Below are positions 1 through 7,626 of a stretch of 64,000 nt of DNA, piece after piece. Every line of letters begins with the position of its first letter. The stretch's first letter is position 1. Under the pieces are notes generated by a model. That model worked only from the letters and a program-made list of their open reading frames with translations, had not been told where the DNA came from and made no database searches. The stretch is from assembly GCF_900108485.1 (NCBI RefSeq), contig NZ_FNXF01000016.1, positions 43,946 to 107,945 of the forward strand, given 5' to 3'. A program made the translations under genes and the position numbers. Origin of the DNA: Rheinheimera pacifica. GTDB lineage: Bacteria; Pseudomonadota; Gammaproteobacteria; Enterobacterales; Alteromonadaceae.

Positions 1-73
1 CACCAAGGCTGATTTTGACGCCACTGTGGCACTGCACCCTACCAGTGCGGAAGAATTTGTTACCATGAGATAA
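1..73 (+). CDS. gor: Glutathione reductase, C-terminal end only (partial)
   Basis: Reading from base 2 gives 23 codons and a TAA stop. The peptide ends in HPTSAEEFVTMR, the very conserved C-terminus of glutathione-disulfide reductase. In the family this tail carries the His-Pro of the active-site base contributed to the partner subunit of the homodimer. The rest of the gene lies outside the window. The enzyme reduces GSSG with NADPH in the cytoplasm. The next gene faces it tail to tail with an 11-base gap. Confidence 0.85.
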   Translation, partial: TKADFDATVALHPTSAEEFVTMR

Positions 74-84
74 AACCCAAGGGA

Positions 85-1503
85 TCAACTCATAAGGGAC
101 CGCAGCCGGGTAAGCGCCGCTGTGGTTTCCTGCTCTGTGAAGGCCCCAAAACCAAACCGCACAGCGCAACTCTGCTTATCTACAAAAAAGTACGCCTCTG
201 TTGCTAACTCTGCCAGATTAAACTGCTGCCGGGGACCAAACTGCAGCCAGAATGCCAGCCCTCCTGCAGGAATATGAAAACGCACTGTGTCAGCAAACAA
301 CCGTTTGAGCTCATTTACACAGTGATCCCGACGGGTTTTGTAGAGTTTTTTGCATTTGCGGATATGACGTTTCACTTCCCCCGACTCGAGTAATTCAGCT
401 AAAGCCAGCTCAGTTAATGTATTGCCCTGGCGGTCGATCATTAAAATTTGTTGTACTGCTTTTTTGATAAAGGCCGCGCTGGCCACCAGATAACCGACCC
501 GCAGGCCTGGAGCAAAGACCTTGGATAAAGAGCCTATATGCAGCACCCGTTCTGCACCTGGCAGGCTGGCAAGCGGCGGTATAGGCCTGCTGTCAAAATG
601 AAACTCGTGATCATAATCGTCTTCCACTATATAAAAATCATGTTGGGCCGACAGTTGCAGCAACAGCAAACGCCGCTCCATCACCAGAGTAACAGTGGTT
701 GGATAATGATGATGAGGAGTCGTGTAAATAGCCGCTACTTTCCGGCCTGCGATCAATTGTTGTAAATGCGTGATATCCAGCCCCTGCTGATCCGTTTTGC
801 AGCGCAGTATGGTAAATCCTGCCTCCGCAAAAGCGGCCAGAGCGGGCGCATAAGTCAACTCTTCAAACACCATCACACCATCAGACGGCCTAAGCACGCG
901 GGAGGCCAGATAAATCGCCATCTGGCTGCCCCGCACAATGCAAATCTGCGCGCAGCTCAGATGCAGATAGCGTTCCTGCCTCAGCATACGTTGTAAAGCC
1001 TGACGCAATTCGATAGTTCCCTGCGGATCGCCATAACCAAGGTACTGCTTGCGGCTGGCGGCAATTAATGCCCGGCGGTAAGCCCGCGCCATCAGTTCGT
1101 AGGGAATAAGACGTGCATCCGGGATCCCGTCATTGCCGGATTGGCTCTGTTTGCCCGCAACGGGCGCCACTTCTGCCTGTTCGCTGTCGGTTCTGGCTGC
1201 ACCTGCAAGTAAGTGCTGGTATTGCTCAGACATACGTTGCTCGGGTAGCCGGTCTGATACGAACGTTCCGCGTTTTGCCTGGGTAACCAGCCATCCCTGT
1301 GCAATCAGTTCGTCATAGGCTATTTGCACCGTTTTACGATTCAGCCCCAACACCGTGGCTAAAGAGCGGGAACCCGGCAACAGAGCTCCGGCTTCCAGCC
1401 TGCCGGTTAAGATGTCTGCAATCAGCTTATTTACCAGCCTCGAGTGAATAGTGTCACCCGTACTGTGCTCCAGCGATAACTGCGTTTGCCACGGACGTAA
1501 CAT
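85..1503 (-). CDS. MocR/PdxR-type transcriptional regulator (GntR HTH fused to aminotransferase-like domain)
   Basis: This 472-residue protein has two parts. Residues about 20-83 form a GntR winged helix, with PGSRSLATVLGLNRKTVQIA as its recognition region. Residues about 130-470 form a fold-type I aminotransferase-like domain that normally binds PLP as an effector sensor. The PLP lysine is visible in SLSK (K328) and the EDDYDHEF motif is at 294-301. MocR proteins bind direct repeats near their own promoter and control a divergent gene. Here the divergent neighbours are an aldolase-like gene and a DapA-family gene, which are the likely targets. Start is ATG at 1503. The effector cannot be told from sequence. 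Confidence 0.9.
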   Translation of the reverse strand: MLRPWQTQLSLEHSTGDTIHSRLVNKLIADILTGRLEAGALLPGSRSLATVLGLNRKTVQIAYDELIAQGWLVTQAKRGTFVSDRLPEQRMSEQYQHLLAGAARTDSEQAEVAPVAGKQSQSGNDGIPDARLIPYELMARAYRRALIAASRKQYLGYGDPQGTIELRQALQRMLRQERYLHLSCAQICIVRGSQMAIYLASRVLRPSDGVMVFEELTYAPALAAFAEAGFTILRCKTDQQGLDITHLQQLIAGRKVAAIYTTPHHHYPTTVTLVMERRLLLLQLSAQHDFYIVEDDYDHEFHFDSRPIPPLASLPGAERVLHIGSLSKVFAPGLRVGYLVASAAFIKKAVQQILMIDRQGNTLTELALAELLESGEVKRHIRKCKKLYKTRRDHCVNELKRLFADTVRFHIPAGGLAFWLQFGPRQQFNLAELATEAYFFVDKQSCAVRFGFGAFTEQETTAALTRLRSLMS

Positions 1504-1540
1504 CTTTACCCTCCACTCTCAGCGGTAATCTGGCCACCGA

Positions 1541-1587
1541 ACTGGACCATCACTGATTATAAAACTGGATGTTCTTACCGGTCCAGA
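1541..1587. promoter_or_regulatory. Probable MocR operator between divergent promoters
   Basis: ACTGGACC (1541-1548) and ACTGGATG (1564-1571) form a direct repeat with a 23-base period, about two helical turns. GGTCCAGA (1580-1587) is the inverted copy. A TATAAT hexamer on the minus strand (1556-1561) lies among them with no good -35, as would fit an autoregulated mocR promoter. Direct repeats at two-turn spacing are typical of MocR/PdxR sites. The assignment is inference. Confidence 0.5.
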
Positions 1588-1639
1588 ATCATTTTAATCT
1601 TGGCGGCAGTGAATCAACGTCCAGATCCGGAGGCAGACC

Positions 1640-2419
1640 ATGATGAAAACAGCACATCTAGATAAACAACAGTTAATGTCCATTGCGCAACAGCAAATGG
1701 ATGCGTTACTGAATCAAGGCCAGTTTAACGACAGGCAAAAACTCGCTTTAACCTGCAGAATTTTGTATGACCACGGCCATGATGCAGGTTTGGCGGGTCA
1801 GATCACTGCCCGCACTGCAGCGGGCAATACCTTTATCACCCAGCGATTTGGCTTGGGTTTTGATGAAATCACCGCGGATAACCTGATAGAAGTCAATCAG
1901 GATCTGGAGCCTGTCGACCAACAGGCGATGCCAAATCCTGCCAACAGATTTCATACCTGGATTTACCAGCAACACCCTGAAGTCAATTGCATTATTCACA
2001 CTCACCCCACTCATGTAGCGGCACTTTCTATGCTCAGAGTTCCGCTGCTGGTGGCCCAAATGGATACCTGCAGTTTATTTAATGACTGTGCCTTTTTAGG
2101 TGAGTGGCCAGGCGTTCCTGTGGGGAATGAAGAAGGCGTCATTATTTCCAATGCGCTGGGCAACAACAGAGCCATTTTGCTCGCCCATCACGGTCAGTTG
2201 GTCGTAGGCAAAACCATTGAAGAAGCTTGCAACCTTGCGCTGATGATTGAACGCGCCGCCCGTTTACAACTGCTGGCCATGGCCGCTGGTCAGGTGCAAC
2301 CGCTGCCTGCCGCTTTGGCTCAGGAAGCCCATGACTGGCTATCGACGGAACGTCGCAGCAAAGTCAATTTTGCCTATTACGCCAGAAAAGCACTGAAGTC
2401 CCACCCTGAATCTATCTGA
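1640..2419 (+). CDS. Class II aldolase/adducin family protein
   Basis: This 259-residue protein has the aldolase II/adducin fold. The zinc-binding HTH motif is H120/H122 in HTHPTHVAAL and the third ligand is in AHHGQL (183/184). The loop that carries the catalytic Glu in fuculose-1-phosphate aldolase reads NRFHTWIY here, which is closer to adducin-like members, so true aldolase activity is uncertain. The start is the first ATG, 5 bases after a GGAGG ribosome site. The gene is followed after 10 bases by a DapA-family gene, probably in one operon controlled by the divergent MocR. The substrate is unknown, but a small hydroxy- or oxo-acid is plausible. Confidence 0.85.
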   Translation: MMKTAHLDKQQLMSIAQQQMDALLNQGQFNDRQKLALTCRILYDHGHDAGLAGQITARTAAGNTFITQRFGLGFDEITADNLIEVNQDLEPVDQQAMPNPANRFHTWIYQQHPEVNCIIHTHPTHVAALSMLRVPLLVAQMDTCSLFNDCAFLGEWPGVPVGNEEGVIISNALGNNRAILLAHHGQLVVGKTIEEACNLALMIERAARLQLLAMAAGQVQPLPAALAQEAHDWLSTERRSKVNFAYYARKALKSHPESI

Positions 2420-2429
2420 GGAGTTTAAG

Positions 2430-3305
2430 ATGAAATTAACCGGCATTATTGCTTATCCAATCACCCCTTTTACGGCAGACGGCAGCCAACCGGATTTACA
2501 GAAACTGGCGCAAAGTATCGAGTTGTTGCTGCAAAACGGTTGCGATGCCATAGCACCGTTAGGCAGCACAGGTGAGAGTGCATATCTGAGTTTTGCCGAA
2601 TGGCAGCAAGTAGCGCAGCACTCGGTGCAGGTTGTCGCCAAACGTATTCCTGTGATCATAGGTATTTCTGAACTGACGACAGAGCAGGCGATTAACAAAG
2701 CCCGTTTTGCTGCAGAAATTGGTGCCGATGCCATTATGGTGATCCCGGTTTCCTACTGGAAACTGACAGATGATGAGATTTTTGGCTACTACCAGGCTAT
2801 CACCGCTGAAGTCTCTTTACCGGTAATGGTCTATAACAATCCGGCGACCAGTGGCGTGGATATGTCACCTGAGCTAATTGTAAAAATGTTCAGAGGCATA
2901 CCTCAAATTACTATGGTGAAAGAAAGCACGGGTGATATTCAGCGGATGCACAAAATCTATCAGCTTTCATCCGGTGAACTGCCTTTTTACAATGGTAGTA
3001 ATCCACTGGCTTTAGAAGCTTTATGTGCCGGCGCCAGTGGTTGGTGTACCGCAGCACCTAATTTACTGGGTAGCTTACCAAAAGAGTTGTTTAATCAGGT
3101 TCAGGCAGGCGATCTGCAGGCGGCTAAAGATAACTTTTACCGCCAGTTGCCATTGTTAAACTTTATTGTATCAGGTGGTCTGCCTAAAACAGTCAAAGCT
3201 GGTTTGGCATTAAAAGGTTTTGACGTCGGCCAGCCCCGTAAGCCTTTAACTGCAGCAAACGAACAGCAACTGGCAACGTTAACCCGTTTATTAAACCAAT
3301 TCTAA
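2430..3305 (+). CDS. Dihydrodipicolinate synthase/N-acetylneuraminate lyase family protein
   Basis: This 291-residue TIM barrel belongs to the DapA/NanA superfamily, which forms a Schiff base with a 2-oxo acid. The catalytic lysine is K164 (MVKESTG), the proton-relay tyrosine Y135 (VYNNPATSG) and the pyruvate-carboxylate loop GSTGES at 45-50. The YNNPATSG form is more usual in catabolic members (sugar-acid or hydroxyproline degradation) than in lysine-biosynthetic DapA. Placement behind an aldolase-like gene and a MocR regulator also argues for a catabolic role. A GAGGAG ribosome site precedes the ATG. Confidence 0.85.
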   Translation: MKLTGIIAYPITPFTADGSQPDLQKLAQSIELLLQNGCDAIAPLGSTGESAYLSFAEWQQVAQHSVQVVAKRIPVIIGISELTTEQAINKARFAAEIGADAIMVIPVSYWKLTDDEIFGYYQAITAEVSLPVMVYNNPATSGVDMSPELIVKMFRGIPQITMVKESTGDIQRMHKIYQLSSGELPFYNGSNPLALEALCAGASGWCTAAPNLLGSLPKELFNQVQAGDLQAAKDNFYRQLPLLNFIVSGGLPKTVKAGLALKGFDVGQPRKPLTAANEQQLATLTRLLNQF

Positions 3306-3315
3306 CCAGCCAGGC

Positions 3316-3357
3316 CGGGTCAGAGTAACATTAGCAACACGCTTGTATTCTGACCCG
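3316..3357. repeat. REP-like palindrome / possible bidirectional terminator
   Basis: CGGGTCAGA (3316-3324) pairs perfectly with TCTGACCCG (3349-3357) around a 24-base loop, in the gap between convergent genes. There is no clear T run. The GGGTCAGAGTAA core resembles REP sequences associated with RAYT transposases, and related pieces occur at 33830-33848 and 34069-34084. Confidence 0.45.
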
Positions 3358-3381
3358 AATAATTCTGATAGCAAGCGCCGG

Positions 3382-4776
3382 CTATATAGCGGTAAAGCTA
3401 CCACTGTTCTCAATATTCACACCGTTGTCGGTATGCAGTTGCAACCGGAACATCAACCCCGGCTGCATTTTATGTGCTGATATTGCCCAGCCATGAGCGC
3501 GGGCAATTTCGCGGCAAATGGTCAGGCCCAGCCCGGCTCCGGTATCGCGCTTGTGTGCGCCGCGCCAGAAGCGCTCAAACAACTTTGCTAAATGAGCGTC
3601 TGCAATACCCGGGCCCTGGTCGCGCACGGTAATATTGTCAGAGAACACGTCTACCGACACAGCGCTGCCTTCAGGTGCATGTTGTATGGCATTTTCCAGC
3701 AGGTTCTTTAGCAGCGTAAATAAAGCGCCCTTGTCAGCCTGTAACATAGTGCCGGGGGCATGCAGCTCCAAATTCAGCTTAACCTGTGTAGCGTCGGCCA
3801 TCCGTTGTAAATAGGCTACTGTCTCTGCTACCTGTTCCGGCACATTAACCCGGATAAACTTGTAGTTCTGCCGTTCACTGGCTTCTGCCAGCAATAACAA
3901 TTGCTGTACCTGACGCGACATATAGCTGACGTCATGCAGTAACCAGTTGCGTTGTTCTGTTTGCGGCATTAATTCAAGTTGGGCGCGGATTAATGCCAAC
4001 GGGGTTTTTAGTTCATGCGCTGCGGTGGCCAGAAACTCCTGTTGTACACGATAACCATGTTCCAACCGCTCAAGTGCCTGATTAAAGCTGCTTACCAGCG
4101 GGGCAAGTTCGTTAGGCACGCCTTTAACCGGCAGACGCACATCCAGAGAATAAGGAGAGATAGTGGACGCAGACTGAGATATATCTTTAAGCGGCCTTAG
4201 GGTATAGCGCAAAGTGATGTAAGCAAACAAACCGAAAGCAAGCAGTAGCACCACACTAAACAGCGCAACACCGGCTCCCACCAGCGGCATTGCAATATGG
4301 CGATGCATAAGCTCCATAAACCTTGTGCTGGCGGTAAGCTGCAAATACCAGATTTTACCATTGTGCCTGATTGGCTCAGTTGCCCCATGCATGGTAAGGC
4401 CATTATGCTCAAAATCGAACCGGCCGCGCACCAGTCTGAGTACCTGTTTGCTCTTTGGCCAGACTGACTCGCCGGTACCTGATTGCAATACCACGTTACC
4501 GGCTTCGTCCAGTATCCGGTACGCCGTTTCACGCGGGATACTTTCAAATAACCATGTCACATCCTCTACCTTCGCAGCAAATCCAATCGGCGTGCCATCG
4601 TTGTCGTACCTGATATCATCTGCAATCCCAGCCGCCGCGTCAGCCAGATCCATTCTGGCAAGCGTATTGTCTTGCAACACCCAAAGCGCAGCCAACACCA
4701 GCAATATTACGCTTAAAATCATCCCGGCGAGATACGATAGCAGTACCTGCAGGCGTAAACTATTGAAGTGACGCAT
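3382..4776 (-). CDS. Two-component sensor histidine kinase
   Basis: This 464-residue inner-membrane kinase has an N-terminal membrane helix (about 10-35), a periplasmic sensor segment, a second helix (about 165-190), a HAMP linker, a HisKA domain with the phospho-accepting His in AAHELKTPLALI, and an HATPase domain (N box KNLLENAIQH, G boxes DQGPGIAD and GAGLGLTICREIA). I start at the ATG at 4776, five codons inside the longest frame. The gene then overlaps the end of the response regulator by 17 bases. It is the third gene of mipA-regulator-kinase. The organisation resembles QseBC/PmrAB-type systems; the signal is unknown. Confidence 0.9.
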   Translation of the reverse strand: MRHFNSLRLQVLLSYLAGMILSVILLVLAALWVLQDNTLARMDLADAAAGIADDIRYDNDGTPIGFAAKVEDVTWLFESIPRETAYRILDEAGNVVLQSGTGESVWPKSKQVLRLVRGRFDFEHNGLTMHGATEPIRHNGKIWYLQLTASTRFMELMHRHIAMPLVGAGVALFSVVLLLAFGLFAYITLRYTLRPLKDISQSASTISPYSLDVRLPVKGVPNELAPLVSSFNQALERLEHGYRVQQEFLATAAHELKTPLALIRAQLELMPQTEQRNWLLHDVSYMSRQVQQLLLLAEASERQNYKFIRVNVPEQVAETVAYLQRMADATQVKLNLELHAPGTMLQADKGALFTLLKNLLENAIQHAPEGSAVSVDVFSDNITVRDQGPGIADAHLAKLFERFWRGAHKRDTGAGLGLTICREIARAHGWAISAHKMQPGLMFRLQLHTDNGVNIENSGSFTAI

Positions 4777-5446
4777 CGTTACGAAGCGCATAGCCTATAC
4801 CTCTTATATTTACTATCCGCTGTTGCGAACCAATGGCCTGTAGTTTGCGCCGTAGCCGGTGCAACACCACATCCAGTGCTTTGGGTGTAACCGCCTCACT
4901 AAAGCCCCAACCGGCGGCTTCAAGCGCACTGTGGCGCACTGCTTCATTACATCTGCGCACCAGTAACAGCATAATTTGCAGCTCGGCCTGCGCCAGTATC
5001 TCGCTTTTACCATTGCAGCACATAAGGCTGTCAGCCGGGCGCAAGGTTAAATCGCCACATCGGGGCTCCAGTGAGCGTACTTCCGCCGGCCTGCGCAATA
5101 ATGCTCGCACCCGCGCCACCATTTCTTCCATGGCAAAGGGTTTGGCCAGATAATCATCGGCGCCGGCATCGAGCCCTTCCACCCGATCATTTAGTGCCGT
5201 GCGCGCAGTCAGTACCAGGCAGGGAATAGTATTGCCGGCCTCACGTAAACGCCGCAACAGCGATAAGCCATCACCGTCTGGTACGCCACGATCTATCACC
5301 AGTGCCTGATAAGGCACTTGCTGTAAAGCCCCCCAGGCATGGTCAATGCGGCTAAATACATCGGCAGCAATACCAGCAGGCGCCAGCCCTTCGCCTATCA
5401 GCCGGGCTAAGCGCTCGTGATCTTCAAGTAACAGGATGCGGTTCAT
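4760..5446 (-). CDS. OmpR-family response regulator
   Basis: This 228-residue protein has a receiver domain (acidic D9, phospho-acceptor D52 in VIDRGVPDG, Thr in VLTART, Lys in LAKPF) and a C-terminal winged helix, with LDVVLHRLRRKL as the recognition helix and RGIGYAL as the wing. Its start overlaps the stop of the mipA-like gene as TGATG. With the overlapping kinase it forms a two-component pair. The ACTTACC direct repeats upstream of the mipA gene have the 10-11 base period typical of OmpR-family sites, so autoregulation and control of the divergent RND pump are likely inferences. Confidence 0.93.
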   Translation of the reverse strand: MNRILLLEDHERLARLIGEGLAPAGIAADVFSRIDHAWGALQQVPYQALVIDRGVPDGDGLSLLRRLREAGNTIPCLVLTARTALNDRVEGLDAGADDYLAKPFAMEEMVARVRALLRRPAEVRSLEPRCGDLTLRPADSLMCCNGKSEILAQAELQIMLLLVRRCNEAVRHSALEAAGWGFSEAVTPKALDVVLHRLRRKLQAIGSQQRIVNIRGIGYALRNDASLQ

Positions 5447-6261
5447 CAGAAGCGGTAAATATAACCGAGTATCACCCGGTTTTCTGTTGAACTATCTACC
5501 AAAGGGCTATCTTTTATTTCTGACGCCAGGCTGGTAACGCTAACATCAAGAAACACAAAATGCTTTTGTTTAAACATATAGCCTCCACGGGCGCCTACCT
5601 CAATATTTACTGCAGATTCACCCTGATAATAAGCCCTGTCAGCCGTTACTTCATTGGCGCGCACACCATAGTAATAATCAACATACTTTTTATCCAGTAA
5701 GCTCACTACCACCCGCGGGGTAAACATAAAATGTTGTTTAAAATGCCAAGTTCTCTCTAAACCAAAATTAAAGGCGCTACCTTCGCTGTCGCCAGCGACT
5801 TCAGTAATATATTCGGCACTAATATCAACCAGGCTGTTTTGCCATTCTGCTTTAAAGCCCGCCCAGAAACCACCGTCGCGATCTTCCATACCATTAAGAA
5901 TTGGCGCATCGCTTTGTTTATAGTCGGTAAAGTCGTATTTGCCGATAACACTGAAATTAAGTTTATTTGATTCACTAAACTGATAACCCGGTAACTTTAC
6001 TGCCAGCTCGGGCCCGGCCAGCCGGATATAGCGGTTTTCGTAGCTCAGTATCGGTAACACCTTGGTGTCACGGTCAATATCCGTGTATGCCTTTTGGCTG
6101 CTGCCTACTGCCACTCCCAGCCCCCAGGAAGAGGAACCGTCATCCGGCTGCTGTGCGGCAACGGCCAAAGGTAAACCTGCGCCAAGCAGCATAAACGAAG
6201 CCGTAACAGTACGGGCCAATACCGCTTTGGAATTAGGCACGGTGGAGATCAATAAGCGCAT
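5446..6261 (-). CDS. MipA/OmpV family outer-membrane protein
   Basis: This is a 272-residue beta-barrel. The signal peptide ends around AVAAQQ, followed by WGLGVAVGSSQKAY and the characteristic C-terminal NRVILGYIYRF with a final aromatic residue. I chose the ATG at 6261 because AGGAAG precedes it; the frame runs 20 codons further upstream without a ribosome site. MipA/OmpV proteins are scaffolding or porin-like outer-membrane proteins and are often co-transcribed with a two-component system, as here. It may be induced with the divergent efflux system under envelope or antimicrobial stress. Confidence 0.88.
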   Translation of the reverse strand: MRLLISTVPNSKAVLARTVTASFMLLGAGLPLAVAAQQPDDGSSSWGLGVAVGSSQKAYTDIDRDTKVLPILSYENRYIRLAGPELAVKLPGYQFSESNKLNFSVIGKYDFTDYKQSDAPILNGMEDRDGGFWAGFKAEWQNSLVDISAEYITEVAGDSEGSAFNFGLERTWHFKQHFMFTPRVVVSLLDKKYVDYYYGVRANEVTADRAYYQGESAVNIEVGARGGYMFKQKHFVFLDVSVTSLASEIKDSPLVDSSTENRVILGYIYRF

Positions 6262-6331
6262 AGATAACTTCCTTTCAGGTGATGTATAGGTGGCGTTGTA
6301 TGTAAAAACAGCCTCCATCATCCACCGCCTG

Positions 6332-6364
6332 ACTTACCTAAAACTTACCAAAACTTTTTTTTGC
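6332..6364. promoter_or_regulatory. OmpR-type response-regulator direct repeats
   Basis: ACTTACC begins at 6332 and again at 6343, and a degenerate ACTT-repeat starts at 6353. The 11/10-base phasing is that of OmpR/PhoB-family dimer sites. It lies between the divergent mipA-regulator-kinase operon and the RND adaptor gene, so it could control both. A run of eight T follows. Confidence 0.5.
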
Positions 6365-6444
6365 TGTTTTTGCGTCAGTAAGTTTGCTGAAAGACAACTT
6401 AACGGAAAGTAGCTGCCATGCCCGATCTAATAAGGAAGCAGAAC

Positions 6445-7614
6445 ATGAAAAGGTCACATCAGGTTGTTTTAATAGCCACAGTGTTTGTGGTGGCCATTAC
6501 AACGGTAATAGTCATCGCCGCTGATACGCCGGCTCCCCCTCCCGGCATTGCGGCCGCTAAGCCAACGTTGACAGTTAACCTGGCGACACCGCAACTTATA
6601 GTATTGCCGCTGACAATATCGGCCAATGGCAGTATCAGCGCCTGGCAGGAAGCCATTATCGGTAATGAAACCGACGGTTTAAGGCTGGCACAAGTGAATG
6701 TGAATGTTGGCGATATTGTACAGCGTGGCCAGCTGCTGGCGACTTTCGCTGCAGATACGGTTAAGGCAGAACTGGCACAAAGCCAGGCTGCGGTGGCAGA
6801 AGCCGAAGCGGTACTGGCTGAGGCTGCCGACAACGTAAAGCGTACTATTGAACTGCAAAGCAGCGGCGCGCTGTCTGCACAGCAAATTCAGCAATACCGC
6901 ACCACAGAGAAAACCGCACAGGCCAGGCTTAAATCGGCACAAGCTCAGCTGGACACCCAGCAACTACGCCTGAAACAAACGCAGGTGCTGGCACCTGACA
7001 ACGGCATAATTTCTGCCAGAACCGCCACTGTCGGCGCTGTGTTGCCGGTAGGCCAGGAGCTATTCCGGCTGATCCGCGGTAGCCGGCTGGAATGGAGGGC
7101 TGAAGTGTCCGCACAGGATTTGGCAAAACTGCAACCGGGACAAATGGTACAGGTTACCCCGGTCGGCGGTAACACCATCACAGGTTCGCTGCGTATGATA
7201 GCGCCGGTGGTAGATACCCAAACCCGCAATGCTTTGGTTTATGTTGATCTGCCTGTCGATAGCACCACCCGGGCTGGTAGCTTTGCCCGCGGTCAGTTTG
7301 ACCTGGGTGCCGCTGAGGTACTAACACTGCCGCAAAGTGCCGTGCAACTGCGGGATGGTTTTAGCTATGTACTGCGTGTAGGCCCGGATGGCCGCGCCAG
7401 GCAAACCAAAGTCAGCACCGGGCGGCGCACTGCTGATTTGGTGGAAATTACCAGCGGCATTACCCCGGCTGATCAGGTTGTTGCCACAGGCGGTGCCTTT
7501 CTTGGCGATGGTGATTTGGTGCAGGTTGTCCCCCTCCCCACCGCCACGCGGCCAGCAGTAAAACCCAATACAACCCCAGCGGCTGTCACCGCTTCATCAG
7601 ACGAAGCGATGTAG
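6445..7614 (+). CDS. RND efflux periplasmic adaptor (membrane fusion protein)
   Basis: This is a 389-residue HlyD/AcrA-type adaptor. It has one N-terminal membrane anchor, a lipoyl half-motif (GDIVQRGQLLATF), an alanine/glutamine-rich coiled-coil hairpin (QSQAAVAEAEAVLAEA), the return half (VLAPDNGIISARTATVGAV) and beta-barrel and membrane-proximal domains. AAGGAAG precedes the ATG at 6445; the longer frame from 6418 lacks such a site. It links the inner-membrane permease encoded next to an outer-membrane channel. No channel gene is adjacent, so a TolC encoded elsewhere is expected. Confidence 0.9.
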   Translation: MKRSHQVVLIATVFVVAITTVIVIAADTPAPPPGIAAAKPTLTVNLATPQLIVLPLTISANGSISAWQEAIIGNETDGLRLAQVNVNVGDIVQRGQLLATFAADTVKAELAQSQAAVAEAEAVLAEAADNVKRTIELQSSGALSAQQIQQYRTTEKTAQARLKSAQAQLDTQQLRLKQTQVLAPDNGIISARTATVGAVLPVGQELFRLIRGSRLEWRAEVSAQDLAKLQPGQMVQVTPVGGNTITGSLRMIAPVVDTQTRNALVYVDLPVDSTTRAGSFARGQFDLGAAEVLTLPQSAVQLRDGFSYVLRVGPDGRARQTKVSTGRRTADLVEITSGITPADQVVATGGAFLGDGDLVQVVPLPTATRPAVKPNTTPAAVTASSDEAM

Positions 7615-7626
7615 CCGGAGTACAAA

